A DNA stretch of 64,000 nucleotides from NCBI GenBank assembly GCA_022652735.1, contig JALCRP010000001.1, positions 1 through 64,000 of the forward strand, read 5' to 3'. The translations under genes and the position numbers were made by a program. The DNA is from Faecalibacterium sp. (GTDB lineage Bacteria; Bacillota; Clostridia; Oscillospirales; Ruminococcaceae). The notes below the pieces were generated by a model. It was not told the origin of the DNA. It worked only from the letters and a program-made list of their open reading frames with translations, and made no database searches. Below, in pieces: positions 1-7,483 of the stretch (the stretch's first letter is position 1; each line of letters opens with the position of its first letter).

Positions 1-72
1 GGTCAAAAATCAGAAAACCGTTGAAAACAAAGGCTTTTTAGCCATTATCTCAATTACCGCTACCCGCCATAA

Positions 73-114
73 AACCCGCCTAGAATCGTAAGATTCTGGG
101 CGGGTTATTTTTTT
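73..114 (+). terminator. Rho-independent terminator of a gene left of the window
   Basis: An 8-bp GC-rich stem (73-80 with 99-106) continues after one wobble pair into a 6-bp stem (82-87 with 92-97) closed by a GTAA loop. It is followed by an almost pure T tract. The T tract lies on the plus strand, so it ends a rightward transcript whose gene is outside the window. Confidence 0.85.
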
Positions 115-130
115 GCAATCCTCCAACAAA

Positions 131-152
131 CTGCAAAAGTTCAACTAAAATT
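131..152. repeat. 11-bp phased direct repeat resembling the SARP-type site at 8021-8042
   Basis: Two 11-bp units (ctgcaaaagtt and caactaaaatt) are arranged head to tail, followed by a further caact. They resemble the tandem units cagtaaaagtt/cagttaaagtt at 8021-8042 in the same orientation. I see no good -10 box 8 bp to the left, so any promoter role here is uncertain. Confidence 0.35.
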
Positions 153-209
153 CAACTCGTGGCACGATTTGTGCTGTGGATCTTTTTTATTTTTGTATTT
201 ATAGCCGAA

Positions 210-243
210 AACGGCAGCACTCGAATTTTCGGGTGCTGCCGTT
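210..243 (-). terminator. Terminator of the HTH-desulfoferrodoxin gene
   Basis: A perfect 11-bp inverted repeat (210-220 with 233-243) begins immediately after the stop codon of the leftward gene at 246. It is followed on the minus strand by a short T run. The other face also carries a T run, so it may act in both directions. Confidence 0.8.
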
Positions 244-245
244 TT

Positions 246-830
246 TTACAGTCGAATGCGAAAAAGCCCGTGCCGGTTGCAGCAGGCATACAATATCCCT
301 GCGCCGCGCATCGAGAAGCGCGCTTCCGCGGCCTGCTCGGGGTACAGCTTTACCAACTGGACCCTATCCCCCGTTACCAGCGCCAAAAAAGAGAGGTAAT
401 GCTCCTTTTCCATCGGATGATCTACCGTCACATACCATTCATTATCCACTTTTTCCGCGTGGAGAAAGTGCTCAGCGTCCGGCTCCTCCGCTTCCAGCGG
501 GGGCAGCTGGATACCGCAGCAGCTATAGCTGCCCTCGCCTTGCGCATACAGCACATTGCCGCACACGGGGCAAACATAGAAATGCCCCCGCAGCAAGTTG
601 CCGGATCGGTTGCTGTTTTCGTGCCATTCGCCGTGCAGAAGCTCTGCCACGGAAACATGCAGTGCTTTCGCCAAAGGGGCCAGCAGGCTGATGTCCGGCA
701 GGCCGTGCCCAGTTTCCCATTTGGAGATTGTTTTATCGCTGACCATCAGCTCTTCGGCCAGCTGCTTTTGGGTAAGTGTGCGCTTTTCGCGCAGTGCGCG
801 GATCGTGCCGCCCGTTACATATTCTGCCAT
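246..830 (-). CDS. XRE-family HTH domain fused to a complete desulfoferrodoxin (superoxide reductase-like)
   Basis: 194 aa. Residues 8-62 form an XRE/Cro-type helix-turn-helix (QLAEELMVSDKTISKWE). Residues 85-115 match the desulforedoxin domain (centre I): Cys87, Cys90 and the Cys104-Cys105 pair. Residues 119-194 match the superoxide-reductase domain (centre II). By comparison with desulfoferrodoxin, the iron ligands are all present: His121, His138, His144 (in DHPMEKEHY), Cys184 and His187 (in CCNRHG). Superoxide reductases reduce superoxide to peroxide in anaerobes. The DNA-binding domain makes a redox-sensing regulator, or a bifunctional protein, the likelier role; that is inference. A good AAGGAG site precedes the ATG, and a terminator abuts the stop. 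The gene is monocistronic, lying downstream of and in the same direction as the response-regulator gene at 924. Confidence 0.85.
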   Translation of the reverse strand: MAEYVTGGTIRALREKRTLTQKQLAEELMVSDKTISKWETGHGLPDISLLAPLAKALHVSVAELLHGEWHENSNRSGNLLRGHFYVCPVCGNVLYAQGEGSYSCCGIQLPPLEAEEPDAEHFLHAEKVDNEWYVTVDHPMEKEHYLSFLALVTGDRVQLVKLYPEQAAEARFSMRGAGILYACCNRHGLFRIRL

Positions 831-923
831 ATCGGTTTTCTCCTTTTCTTTCTGTAGCCAGCTTACTGCCGGCCAGCGTGAAACGCAACCTACGCTGCGT
901 AGAGAGAACCGTTTGCCCGTTAT

Positions 924-3467
924 TTACGCATTATTTTCTTTTTGGCGGTATTCCTCCAAAATCTTATGGAAGCGGCTGTTATATTCCAGCACGTTGTTTA
1001 CACGGCGCACAACCATTTCCGGCACAAAAGGCTTCGTGACATAGTCATTTACCCCCAGTTGCAGCATTTGCAGCTGCGCGTCTTCGCTCTGTTGGGCAGA
1101 AATGACCACCACCGGAATATCGGCCACGGAGGGTTCGGTTTGTTTCCAGTGCAAAAACGTCTCGCCGTCCATAACAGGCATAATCATGTCCAGCAGGATT
1201 ACGGCCACATTGCCCTTTTCCCGCCGCAAAATCTTTTGTGCTTCCTGCCCGTCGCCCGCTTCGAGAACCCGATAGCTGCGGCGGAACATTTCGCCCAGTA
1301 CGCTGCGGCTCACTTCGCTGTCGTCCACGATCAGAATCTGCGTGTACTGCGCCGGGGCGTTTTCATACAGGCGGCGCAGTTCCTCCTTCAGGGCATTTTG
1401 CGCGGTAACGTCCGTAAATGAGGCCAGCACCGCTGCGGTGGTGCCGGTATGCTGCACCCCTTGCAGCTTCATGCGGATGTAGCGGTTTTTCTCCCGGATC
1501 CCCAGCAGCAAGAATTCACACTCTGCCGCTTCCTTTTGCCGTACAGCCCTTTCAAAGGTATATTTCATATCGGCGAGATCTTCTTCCAAGACGCTTTTTC
1601 GGAAGAAATCTGTAAAATCCTCCTTGGGGCCCGCTACGCCAAACATCTCGGTAAAGGGATGGTTAACGCGCATCAGCGAGATCGCGCCATTTGCATACTC
1701 GTAAACGGCCAGCGGGGATTGTACGCTTTCAAAGGTTTCCTCAATCTCGGAGCTTGCGCTCCAGATTGCGTCGATCATGTGGGAATCGGAAACATGCGTT
1801 TCGGCCGGGATCTGCGCCATCGTCGGGTCAGCCAGAAGGCTTTCATAATCGGATACAGGCATTGGCTTAGCATAATAGTAGCCCTGAATATAGCCGCATC
1901 CGATAGATTCCAGAAAATCACGCTGCTCTCGGGTTTCCACGCCTTCCACAATCACCGGCAGATCAAGCCAGCCGGCCATGCGTGTAATTGAGGCAAGGAT
2001 ACGCTCGCCACGGCCATCCTCGCTGCCGTTGCGCAAAAAGTTCATATCGATTTTCAGTACATCCACCGGGATGTCTTTCAGCGTGTTCAGCGAAGAATAC
2101 CCGCTGCCAAAGTCATCCATCATGATGACAAAGCCGCGGCGCTGCAGCTCTTTGACGGCATGGATCATCATTTTCGGATTTTCCATGTAGGCGCTCTCGG
2201 TAATTTCGAGGTTCAGCATCTCGACGGGCAGCTGGTATTGCTCGACCAAGTGCGAGATCAAATCGGCAAAGTCAGGGTTATACAAATTTGCGCGGGAGAC
2301 ATTGACCGAAATCGGCGCGGGCTTAAGGCCCGCATCGATCCATTTGTGCAGCAGCTGGCACACATGCTCCCACATATAATAATCCAGTTTACCGATAAAG
2401 CCATTTGCTTCAAACACAGGGATGAAGCTGCCCGGCGAGATCATGCCCCTGGCCGGGTGTTTCCAGCGCACCAGCGCCTCGGCGCCATAAGGCTGATTCG
2501 TGCGGATATTATATTTAGGCTGAAGATACACCACAAACTGCTGTTCTTCCAGCGCCTGCTGTGCCTCGTTCATGATCTCCTGCGACTGTATAATCTGCTG
2601 CGACATCTTAGGGTCGTAATAGGCCACATAGGTCATGTATCGGTTTTTGCACTGTTCGGCCGCAAGCGACGCACAGGTATACATAGCTTCAGCCGACATA
2701 TTTCGGTCGGTGATGGGATAAATGCCGATGGAAGGCTCGATATAATAGGTAGCTTTATACTTTTTCAGGCGGCTAACGATGCTGTCTGTAATGGTACAGA
2801 TGCTTTTTTCCTCATAGGGCATGCACACGGCAAAAACGTCGGCCTCGATACGCCCGTATACGCACGACGGCAGCTGCGAAGCAATGGCACGCAGGCCGTC
2901 CGCAATATAGCGCAGCAGGCGGTCGCCCTCTTCCTCCCCGAAATAAGAATTGTACATGCGGAATTTATCAACATCAAAGCGCAGCATCACCAGCGGCTCC
3001 TGGGCACGGTTGATGTACTCGCGCGTATCCTTAAAAAACTTAGCGCGGTTATACAGGCCCGTCAGCTGATCGCTTTCTGCCATCGCGTTTGTGCGGTTGG
3101 CGGAATAAAGCCGGCTGCGGCCGATCATATTGCGCAGGCGCATCTTTAAAAGCTGGCTGTCGATCGGCTTTGAAATGAAATCCCATGCGCCAAGGCGCAG
3201 GCAGTTTTTTTCAGCTTCTCCCCCGTTTGTTTTTTCGGTAATGGCCAGCACCGGAATGCTCGAAAAACGCCCGTCCTTGGAAAGGGCGCGCAGCACTTCA
3301 TAGCCGTCCATGACAGGCATAACCATATCCAGCACAATGGCGCTGACGGAATCGTACTGATCCTTTAGCAGTTTCAGCGCTTCCATACCGTTTTCGGCTT
3401 CCACACAGGTATACGTGCCTTCCAAAGCCTTTTTCAAAATTGTGCGGTTTACAGGATGATCATCCAC
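924..3467 (-). CDS. Response regulator: REC-degenerate GGDEF-EAL-PAS-REC, c-di-GMP phosphodiesterase (5' part probably lost by a frameshift)
   Basis: 847 aa from a GTG. REC1 spans 1-115 (phospho-acceptor Asp47, Lys100). A GGDEF domain spans about 130-290, but the signature reads EADVF, so cyclase activity is unlikely. An EAL domain spans about 300-545 with EAL at 330-332, Glu421, Asp451-Asp452 in DDFGSGYSSL, Lys472, Glu508 and Gln528, so c-di-GMP hydrolysis is expected. A PAS-like region spans about 575-695, and a second REC spans about 708-830 (Asp760, Lys812). The GTG start deletes the first beta strand of REC1. Reading upstream in the same frame restores FSILIVDD, but there is no ATG, GTG or TTG before the frame closes. 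The upstream reading frame at 3470-3856 supplies a matching sensor module. See the slippery heptamer at 3479-3485. Confidence 0.9.
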   Translation of the reverse strand: MDDHPVNRTILKKALEGTYTCVEAENGMEALKLLKDQYDSVSAIVLDMVMPVMDGYEVLRALSKDGRFSSIPVLAITEKTNGGEAEKNCLRLGAWDFISKPIDSQLLKMRLRNMIGRSRLYSANRTNAMAESDQLTGLYNRAKFFKDTREYINRAQEPLVMLRFDVDKFRMYNSYFGEEEGDRLLRYIADGLRAIASQLPSCVYGRIEADVFAVCMPYEEKSICTITDSIVSRLKKYKATYYIEPSIGIYPITDRNMSAEAMYTCASLAAEQCKNRYMTYVAYYDPKMSQQIIQSQEIMNEAQQALEEQQFVVYLQPKYNIRTNQPYGAEALVRWKHPARGMISPGSFIPVFEANGFIGKLDYYMWEHVCQLLHKWIDAGLKPAPISVNVSRANLYNPDFADLISHLVEQYQLPVEMLNLEITESAYMENPKMMIHAVKELQRRGFVIMMDDFGSGYSSLNTLKDIPVDVLKIDMNFLRNGSEDGRGERILASITRMAGWLDLPVIVEGVETREQRDFLESIGCGYIQGYYYAKPMPVSDYESLLADPTMAQIPAETHVSDSHMIDAIWSASSEIEETFESVQSPLAVYEYANGAISLMRVNHPFTEMFGVAGPKEDFTDFFRKSVLEEDLADMKYTFERAVRQKEAAECEFLLLGIREKNRYIRMKLQGVQHTGTTAAVLASFTDVTAQNALKEELRRLYENAPAQYTQILIVDDSEVSRSVLGEMFRRSYRVLEAGDGQEAQKILRREKGNVAVILLDMIMPVMDGETFLHWKQTEPSVADIPVVVISAQQSEDAQLQMLQLGVNDYVTKPFVPEMVVRRVNNVLEYNSRFHKILEEYRQKENNA

Positions 3468-3471
3468 AATT
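3438..3471 (-). promoter_or_regulatory. Inverted repeat 7 nt downstream of the slippery heptamer
   Basis: AATTGTG (3471-3465 on the minus strand) pairs with CACAATT (3444-3438), leaving a 20-nt loop that itself contains the start of the 12-bp palindrome GGATGATCATCC. The 7-nt spacer from the heptamer is within the range used by frameshift-stimulating hairpins. The stem is AU-rich and weak. Confidence 0.3.
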
Positions 3472-3856
3472 AAAATCGAAAATTTTTCTTGCCGTCCTGC
3501 CCTGCGATACTGCTTACCATCTCCAGCACAAGTTTGCGTTTTTCGGTATCGCTGCAGCGCACCATCACCGGAACGGAAATCACGTGGAAAGACGATTGTG
3601 CCTTGCTTTCTTCCTTAAAAGCCGTTACTTCTCGGTTCAGCGCACACAGGGAGGCGCAGTTGCTGCAGCGGCAATCTTTGCCCCACACTTTATAGCAGCA
3701 ATTTTTTTCTTCGATCAAGTGATTTTGCGCATCAATCCTAACGACCGTCATCGTAATGGGGTCGATCAAACGGGCATATTCATAGATCAGCCGAAGTGCA
3801 TCCAGAGCTTTCCGCATTTCCGGAATGGAATGCTCTCGCCAAACTGCCTTTTCCAT
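3470..3856 (-). CDS. PAS-like cysteine-rich sensor module, probably the N-terminus of the EAL response regulator
   Basis: 128 aa, starting at an ATG with GGAGG 7 nt upstream; a longer reading frame to 3925 lacks a ribosome site. The protein has no membrane segment. A PAS-like core contains a cysteine cluster (CCYKVW then CRCSNCASLC), a layout I associate with sensor modules fused to GGDEF/EAL proteins in Clostridia. The stop codon at 3472-3470 lies 2 nt before the GTG of the downstream gene in another frame. Either the two are translationally coupled partners, or one protein of about 980 residues is interrupted by a one-base shift. A promoter is visible at 3953-3981. Confidence 0.7.
   Translation of the reverse strand: MEKAVWREHSIPEMRKALDALRLIYEYARLIDPITMTVVRIDAQNHLIEEKNCCYKVWGKDCRCSNCASLCALNREVTAFKEESKAQSSFHVISVPVMVRCSDTEKRKLVLEMVSSIAGQDGKKNFRF
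3479..3485 (-). promoter_or_regulatory. Candidate -1 frameshift heptamer (A AAT TTT)
   Basis: In the frame of the upstream sensor ORF the codons read AAG AAA AAT TTT CGA TTT TAA. The heptamer A-AAT-TTT fits X-XXY-YYZ in the correct phase. Slipping back one base gives AAA TTT TCG ATT TTA ATT GTG, which is the frame of the REC-EAL protein and restores its first beta strand. The site lies within an A5T4 tract, which is also prone to replication slippage and sequencing error. Confidence 0.45.
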
Positions 3857-3952
3857 CTTCCTGCCTCCGTGGTTTATACCCGAAAGCTGCCCTGCCGGCA
3901 GGTGCATAAATCGAGCGTTTTCCACAATTTACAATTATTTCCTACCTTTTTT

Positions 3953-3981
3953 ATTATACGAGGTACTTGTGACAAACGCAA
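3953..3981 (-). promoter_or_regulatory. Sigma-A promoter of the sensor/EAL operon
   Basis: On the minus strand, TTGCGT is separated by 17 nt from a perfect TATAAT. Transcription would start about 90 nt before the sensor ATG. Confidence 0.65.
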
Positions 3982-4083
3982 GTTAAAAGCCGTTATCTTT
4001 CCTTATAAAAGGCAAGTATATCTCCGGCTTTCTGTCAAACGGCTATGCGGCGCACCAACTTTAGAGCAAGCGCGCGTCAAAGA

Positions 4084-4884
4084 TCAATGCATCGGCCGTG
4101 GATTTTCCGTGCATTCCTTTTCTTGTGCGCGCAGGGTCCGCTCTTTGCGCTCTATTTTTTCTTCACGCACAAACATCAGCGTAAAGCTAACGAGCAACAG
4201 CGCACAGGAAAACCAGATCGCCTTTTGTCCGGCCCAGCCGGCCAATATACTGCCGCCGCCCGCGCCCAAGGCAAACAGCAGGATTACACCGAAGTAATCA
4301 CAGGCCTGCCGAAGCTGTGCAGCCTCGCGGGTGCGCAAATATCCGCTGAAGGCCGACACGCCGCTGCGCAGGTTGCCGATGCACATCGTACTGGCGTATG
4401 GATTGCCGTTGAGCTTGCGGAACGCCTGCACTTGCATTGCACAGGCAAAGGATACCAGCGCATTCGCGGCAAAATCCAAGCCGACCGGCAAAAAGCCCGC
4501 CAAAAAGAGCAGCACAATTTCCGCCCCGACCACCAGCTGGCGCCAATGCAGCGCCTGCATTTGCCGAAAACGTGCCCGAATCTGCTCGGCAGCAAAAACG
4601 CCGCAGGCAAACGCCGCCAGCGGGATCAGGTACCGCAGGCCGCCCCATGCATCGCCCGCAAAAAAATGGCCGCTCATCAGCACGATGTTCCCTGTCTGGG
4701 CGTTGGCGAACACCTTGCCCCGCACACAGTAAGAATACGCATCCTGCAAGCCGCCCGAAAGCGTTAAAAACGCCACCGTCGGCATCGAATCCGACATCTG
4801 GCCATTTTTTGCCAGTGCGCGTTTTGCTTTATGGGCCGCCTGTGTGCCGCCCGAAAGCGCCTGTTTTTCGTCTTTTTCTTCCAT
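4084..4884 (-). CDS. YoaK/DUF1275 family integral membrane protein
   Basis: 266 aa. After a charged cytoplasmic N-terminus (about 30 aa) the protein has about six hydrophobic segments. Family hallmarks are visible: the N-terminal GGLQDAYSY segment, AQTGNIVLM, and MQVQAFRKL followed by a TMCIGNLRS-type motif. DUF1275 proteins are widespread putative transporters with no firmly established substrate. The C-terminus is a long charged tail. The start ATG has AGAGGGG 6 nt upstream, and a TATAAT box lies near 4924 on the minus strand. The gene reads leftward towards the sensor/EAL operon, separated by about 230 bp that contain that operon's promoter, so the two are probably independent. Confidence 0.85.
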   Translation of the reverse strand: MEEKDEKQALSGGTQAAHKAKRALAKNGQMSDSMPTVAFLTLSGGLQDAYSYCVRGKVFANAQTGNIVLMSGHFFAGDAWGGLRYLIPLAAFACGVFAAEQIRARFRQMQALHWRQLVVGAEIVLLFLAGFLPVGLDFAANALVSFACAMQVQAFRKLNGNPYASTMCIGNLRSGVSAFSGYLRTREAAQLRQACDYFGVILLFALGAGGGSILAGWAGQKAIWFSCALLLVSFTLMFVREEKIERKERTLRAQEKECTENPRPMH

Positions 4885-5015
4885 AAAACGCCCCTCTAAC
4901 CCGGCTTTTTACAAGTTTTCTCACATTATATCCGCTGCCGCCGGATTTGAAAAGAGGGCTTGCGGAAGATTTTGGGGCTTTGTCGTGTTTTTCACGGTGC
5001 AGCTCGCCTTTTTTC

Positions 5016-5044
5016 TTGACATTTTTTGTGGGCAGAAATAGGAT
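5016..5044 (+). promoter_or_regulatory. Sigma-A promoter of the membrane protein at 5104
   Basis: A perfect TTGACA (5016-5021), a 17-nt spacer and TAGGAT (5039-5044). The predicted transcription start near 5051 argues that the in-frame ATG at 5053 is not used and that translation begins at 5104. Confidence 0.75.
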
Positions 5045-5103
5045 AGGAGCATATGCGCATGGTGCGCCGAGCACCTTTTGTTCAATCTGATTTTGAGGTT
5101 ATC

Positions 5104-6624
5104 ATGAATCTTTACGATCTTTCGCAATACAACCCCGCGCTTTACGAATGGAATCCGGCAGCGCTGCGTCAGGTTTCGCGCGCAAACCGGCGCATTTTCG
5201 TGTGCGCTTGCTTTGCCGCGGCGGCCGTGGCCACGCTCTTGCTGGCGTTTGCCAGCCGGCTTCGCGGCACAGAGGCAGCTTACTTTGCGTTTGCCGGCAG
5301 CTGCCTTGTGCTTTTTCTGCTGGGGGCCGCGGCGGCGGCCGATGTCCTTTGGCAGCGCATTTCTATGCGCCGGATAGCCGAAGATGACCCTGCCGCTGCG
5401 CATGACTGTGCCTATTTTTTATATACGCACGGCCGCCTGCACACCGCCGCCCAGCAAAGTATGGCGTTTCTTTCTATGGCCGCGGCCGCGCTGCGCCTTG
5501 GTCGCATCCGGCAGGCAGAGCAGGCTTTATATGGTGTACAGGCGGCCTATCTACCGAAAACGGGCCGGCCCCTATGGCAGTATCTGTGCTGCGTGTGTGC
5601 GCTGGCCGACGGCCAGGAGGACGCCTTTGCTTCCGGCTATGCCGCGCTGCAGGCCATGCCGCTGTACGGCCAAACACCGCCGGAACGTGCCGCTTTTTTG
5701 GAGGTTTTGCAAAGCCGAACGCTTTCTGCCTGCGGCGCTTTGCTGGGGCAGCGCAAGCATCATAGCCGGCGCAGCATGTTTTATGCCGTGCTTCGGGCAC
5801 TCGGCTGGGTGTGGGCGCTTTTCACCCTATTGTATATGGCCGCAAAAACTTTGCTGCCGCATGGGCTGGCGTTCCGCGCATGGGTCTCGCTTGGGGGAGC
5901 GCTTACCATCTGGTGCGGGGCAGGTATCCTGTTGCTTGTGCTGTTTGGGTATGGGATCTGTGTGCTGGCGGCCACGGGCGCCAGCGAAGTAAAAGCCGAC
6001 ATCCTGCGCGCCTGCGGTACGCTGCTGGCCCTGCTGGCCAGCGGTGTGCTGCTGCTCGGCTGTTGGTGGATACAGGGCAATGCCGACAGCGAAACGCTGG
6101 AGAAAGACGGCACTTTACAGGTTGAAACGCATTCGTTTTGGAACAGCGATTCTTTTTCATGTGAAGCGGCCGGGCCGTTTTTCCGCCGCACCATTTCGCC
6201 CGCGCTGCAGCCCGAGCCTGCCCCGCCGGATTCCGAAGCTTCTGCCGGCAGCGCTCCTCTCGACACAGAGGGCACCGTGCAAAACGGCTATCGTGCGCTG
6301 CTGGCGGCCAACTTTGCCGCAGATGCGCCCTCTGCACACTTTACCGCCAGCGCCAAAGGGGTGCCCTATGTGATCGTCCGGCAGAACGAAGATACCCTTG
6401 TGCGCCTTGTTTACGACCGTGTTTCTGCGAACGGAACCTGCCTGCTTTACGTATGCTACGAAGATACGCTGATAACCGACGCACAAGGCGGCGTATCGGC
6501 CGGCGATACCACAATCTTGAACTTCTATGCGTATAACCCGACGACGGGCGAAACCATCGCCGCCGACAAAACCAGCTGGAGCGGCACCGGCAGCGAAGCC
6601 TACCGCAGCGCAACGGGCGAATAG
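5104..6624 (+). CDS. Unknown multi-pass membrane protein with a C-terminal exported domain
   Basis: 506 aa from the chosen ATG (weak TGAGG 6 nt upstream). An in-frame ATG at 5053 has a better ribosome site but lies at the predicted transcription start. I do not recognise the family. There are two N-terminal membrane segments (about 31-51 and 57-80), then a helical alanine-rich stretch (about 95-215) that may be repeat-like, then three membrane segments (about 232-250, 265-290 and 302-322). A Pro/Ser/Ala-rich linker and a C-terminal domain of about 115 residues rich in Thr, Asp and beta-formers follow; it resembles an extracytoplasmic immunity- or stress-type domain only vaguely. The gene is convergent with the sortase operon, and the shared intergenic region holds only that operon's terminator. 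Confidence 0.75.
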   Translation: MNLYDLSQYNPALYEWNPAALRQVSRANRRIFVCACFAAAAVATLLLAFASRLRGTEAAYFAFAGSCLVLFLLGAAAAADVLWQRISMRRIAEDDPAAAHDCAYFLYTHGRLHTAAQQSMAFLSMAAAALRLGRIRQAEQALYGVQAAYLPKTGRPLWQYLCCVCALADGQEDAFASGYAALQAMPLYGQTPPERAAFLEVLQSRTLSACGALLGQRKHHSRRSMFYAVLRALGWVWALFTLLYMAAKTLLPHGLAFRAWVSLGGALTIWCGAGILLLVLFGYGICVLAATGASEVKADILRACGTLLALLASGVLLLGCWWIQGNADSETLEKDGTLQVETHSFWNSDSFSCEAAGPFFRRTISPALQPEPAPPDSEASAGSAPLDTEGTVQNGYRALLAANFAADAPSAHFTASAKGVPYVIVRQNEDTLVRLVYDRVSANGTCLLYVCYEDTLITDAQGGVSAGDTTILNFYAYNPTTGETIAADKTSWSGTGSEAYRSATGE

Positions 6625-6652
6625 CCGCTTTTATGCCTGATCCTAAAAGAAA

Positions 6653-6684
6653 GGGCCGCACACTTCACGAAAAGTGCGCGGCCC
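6653..6684 (-). terminator. Terminator of the sortase operon
   Basis: A 7-bp stem (6653-6659 with 6678-6684) plus a 5-bp stem separated by one mismatch, with a 6-nt loop. On the minus strand it is followed by TTTCTTTT. Confidence 0.75.
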
Positions 6685-6691
6685 GGCCGAA

Positions 6692-7456
6692 TTATGCTAT
6701 GGTTTCGGTGCGCACAGCATGCACCACGAAGCGGTTTTCCTGCCCGCTGCAGGTGGATAGCGTAATCACGCTGTCGCCGGCCGAAACCGGCACTTCAGTA
6801 TCATACAGCGAGTGCTCGGCCATCGCCTGCAAATAACGGCCGTACTCTTCAGTGCCCGCCGTATAGCCGATTGTATATACATCGGCATCCGCCGGCCCGG
6901 CATACTCTGCCGAAAAAATCTGATAGCGCCAGATGTGCTCCGGCGTATAAATCGTAAGCCAGCCGCCGTTTTCCGCATAGAAATCCGCCGAGGCATACTT
7001 TTTCAGCTGGCCGAACATGCGTCCGCTTTTCATGTTATGCCCGTACAGAATCGTATAGGCGTCCGAAAAATCGCCGCGATTCAGCGTCTCCATAAAAATC
7101 GCGCCGGAAGTGTTTTCTGCGCCCAAATAGCTATGCGTCAGATAGTAGGCATCGTCCTCGGCACGCACCACAGGATAGCTCAAGCCCTCCAGTGCATCGG
7201 CCTCGATCCATGCGACGACCTGCGGATTTTTCGCGCGCAATGCGTCCCAGTCGATTGAAAGCGGCTGCCATTGCTTTGCCGTGCTGCCGCTGCCGGCCGA
7301 AGCCGCGGGCTGGGCATAGCTTTGTGCCAGCGCCGTATATTCCTGATCCGCCTTAGCATATTGCCAAAACGTGGCCCCGAGCCATATGGCCGGGACCACG
7401 ATCATCGCAAGCGCCACCAGAAAAAGGACCCGACGCAGAATTGCTCCTTTTTTCAT
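6692..7456 (-). CDS. srtB: Class B sortase
   Basis: 254 aa. One N-terminal membrane anchor (about 9-30) and a sortase catalytic domain from about 70 to 250. The catalytic triad is visible as His140 (YGHNM), Cys236 (TLSTCSG) and Arg242 (ENRFVVHA). The long segment between His and Cys, with a helix rich in Tyr/Glu, fits class B. Sortases cut a sorting signal and transfer the protein to cell-wall peptidoglycan or to pilins. The gene follows a conserved unknown gene by 27 bp and is probably co-transcribed with it. No protein in the window ends in a recognisable LPXTG- or NPXTN-type sorting signal, so the substrate is elsewhere. AGGAG lies just upstream of the ATG. Confidence 0.92.
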   Translation of the reverse strand: MKKGAILRRVLFLVALAMIVVPAIWLGATFWQYAKADQEYTALAQSYAQPAASAGSGSTAKQWQPLSIDWDALRAKNPQVVAWIEADALEGLSYPVVRAEDDAYYLTHSYLGAENTSGAIFMETLNRGDFSDAYTILYGHNMKSGRMFGQLKKYASADFYAENGGWLTIYTPEHIWRYQIFSAEYAGPADADVYTIGYTAGTEEYGRYLQAMAEHSLYDTEVPVSAGDSVITLSTCSGQENRFVVHAVRTETIA

Positions 7457-7483
7457 GTGCTCCTGTAGGTTCCTTTCTATGTA

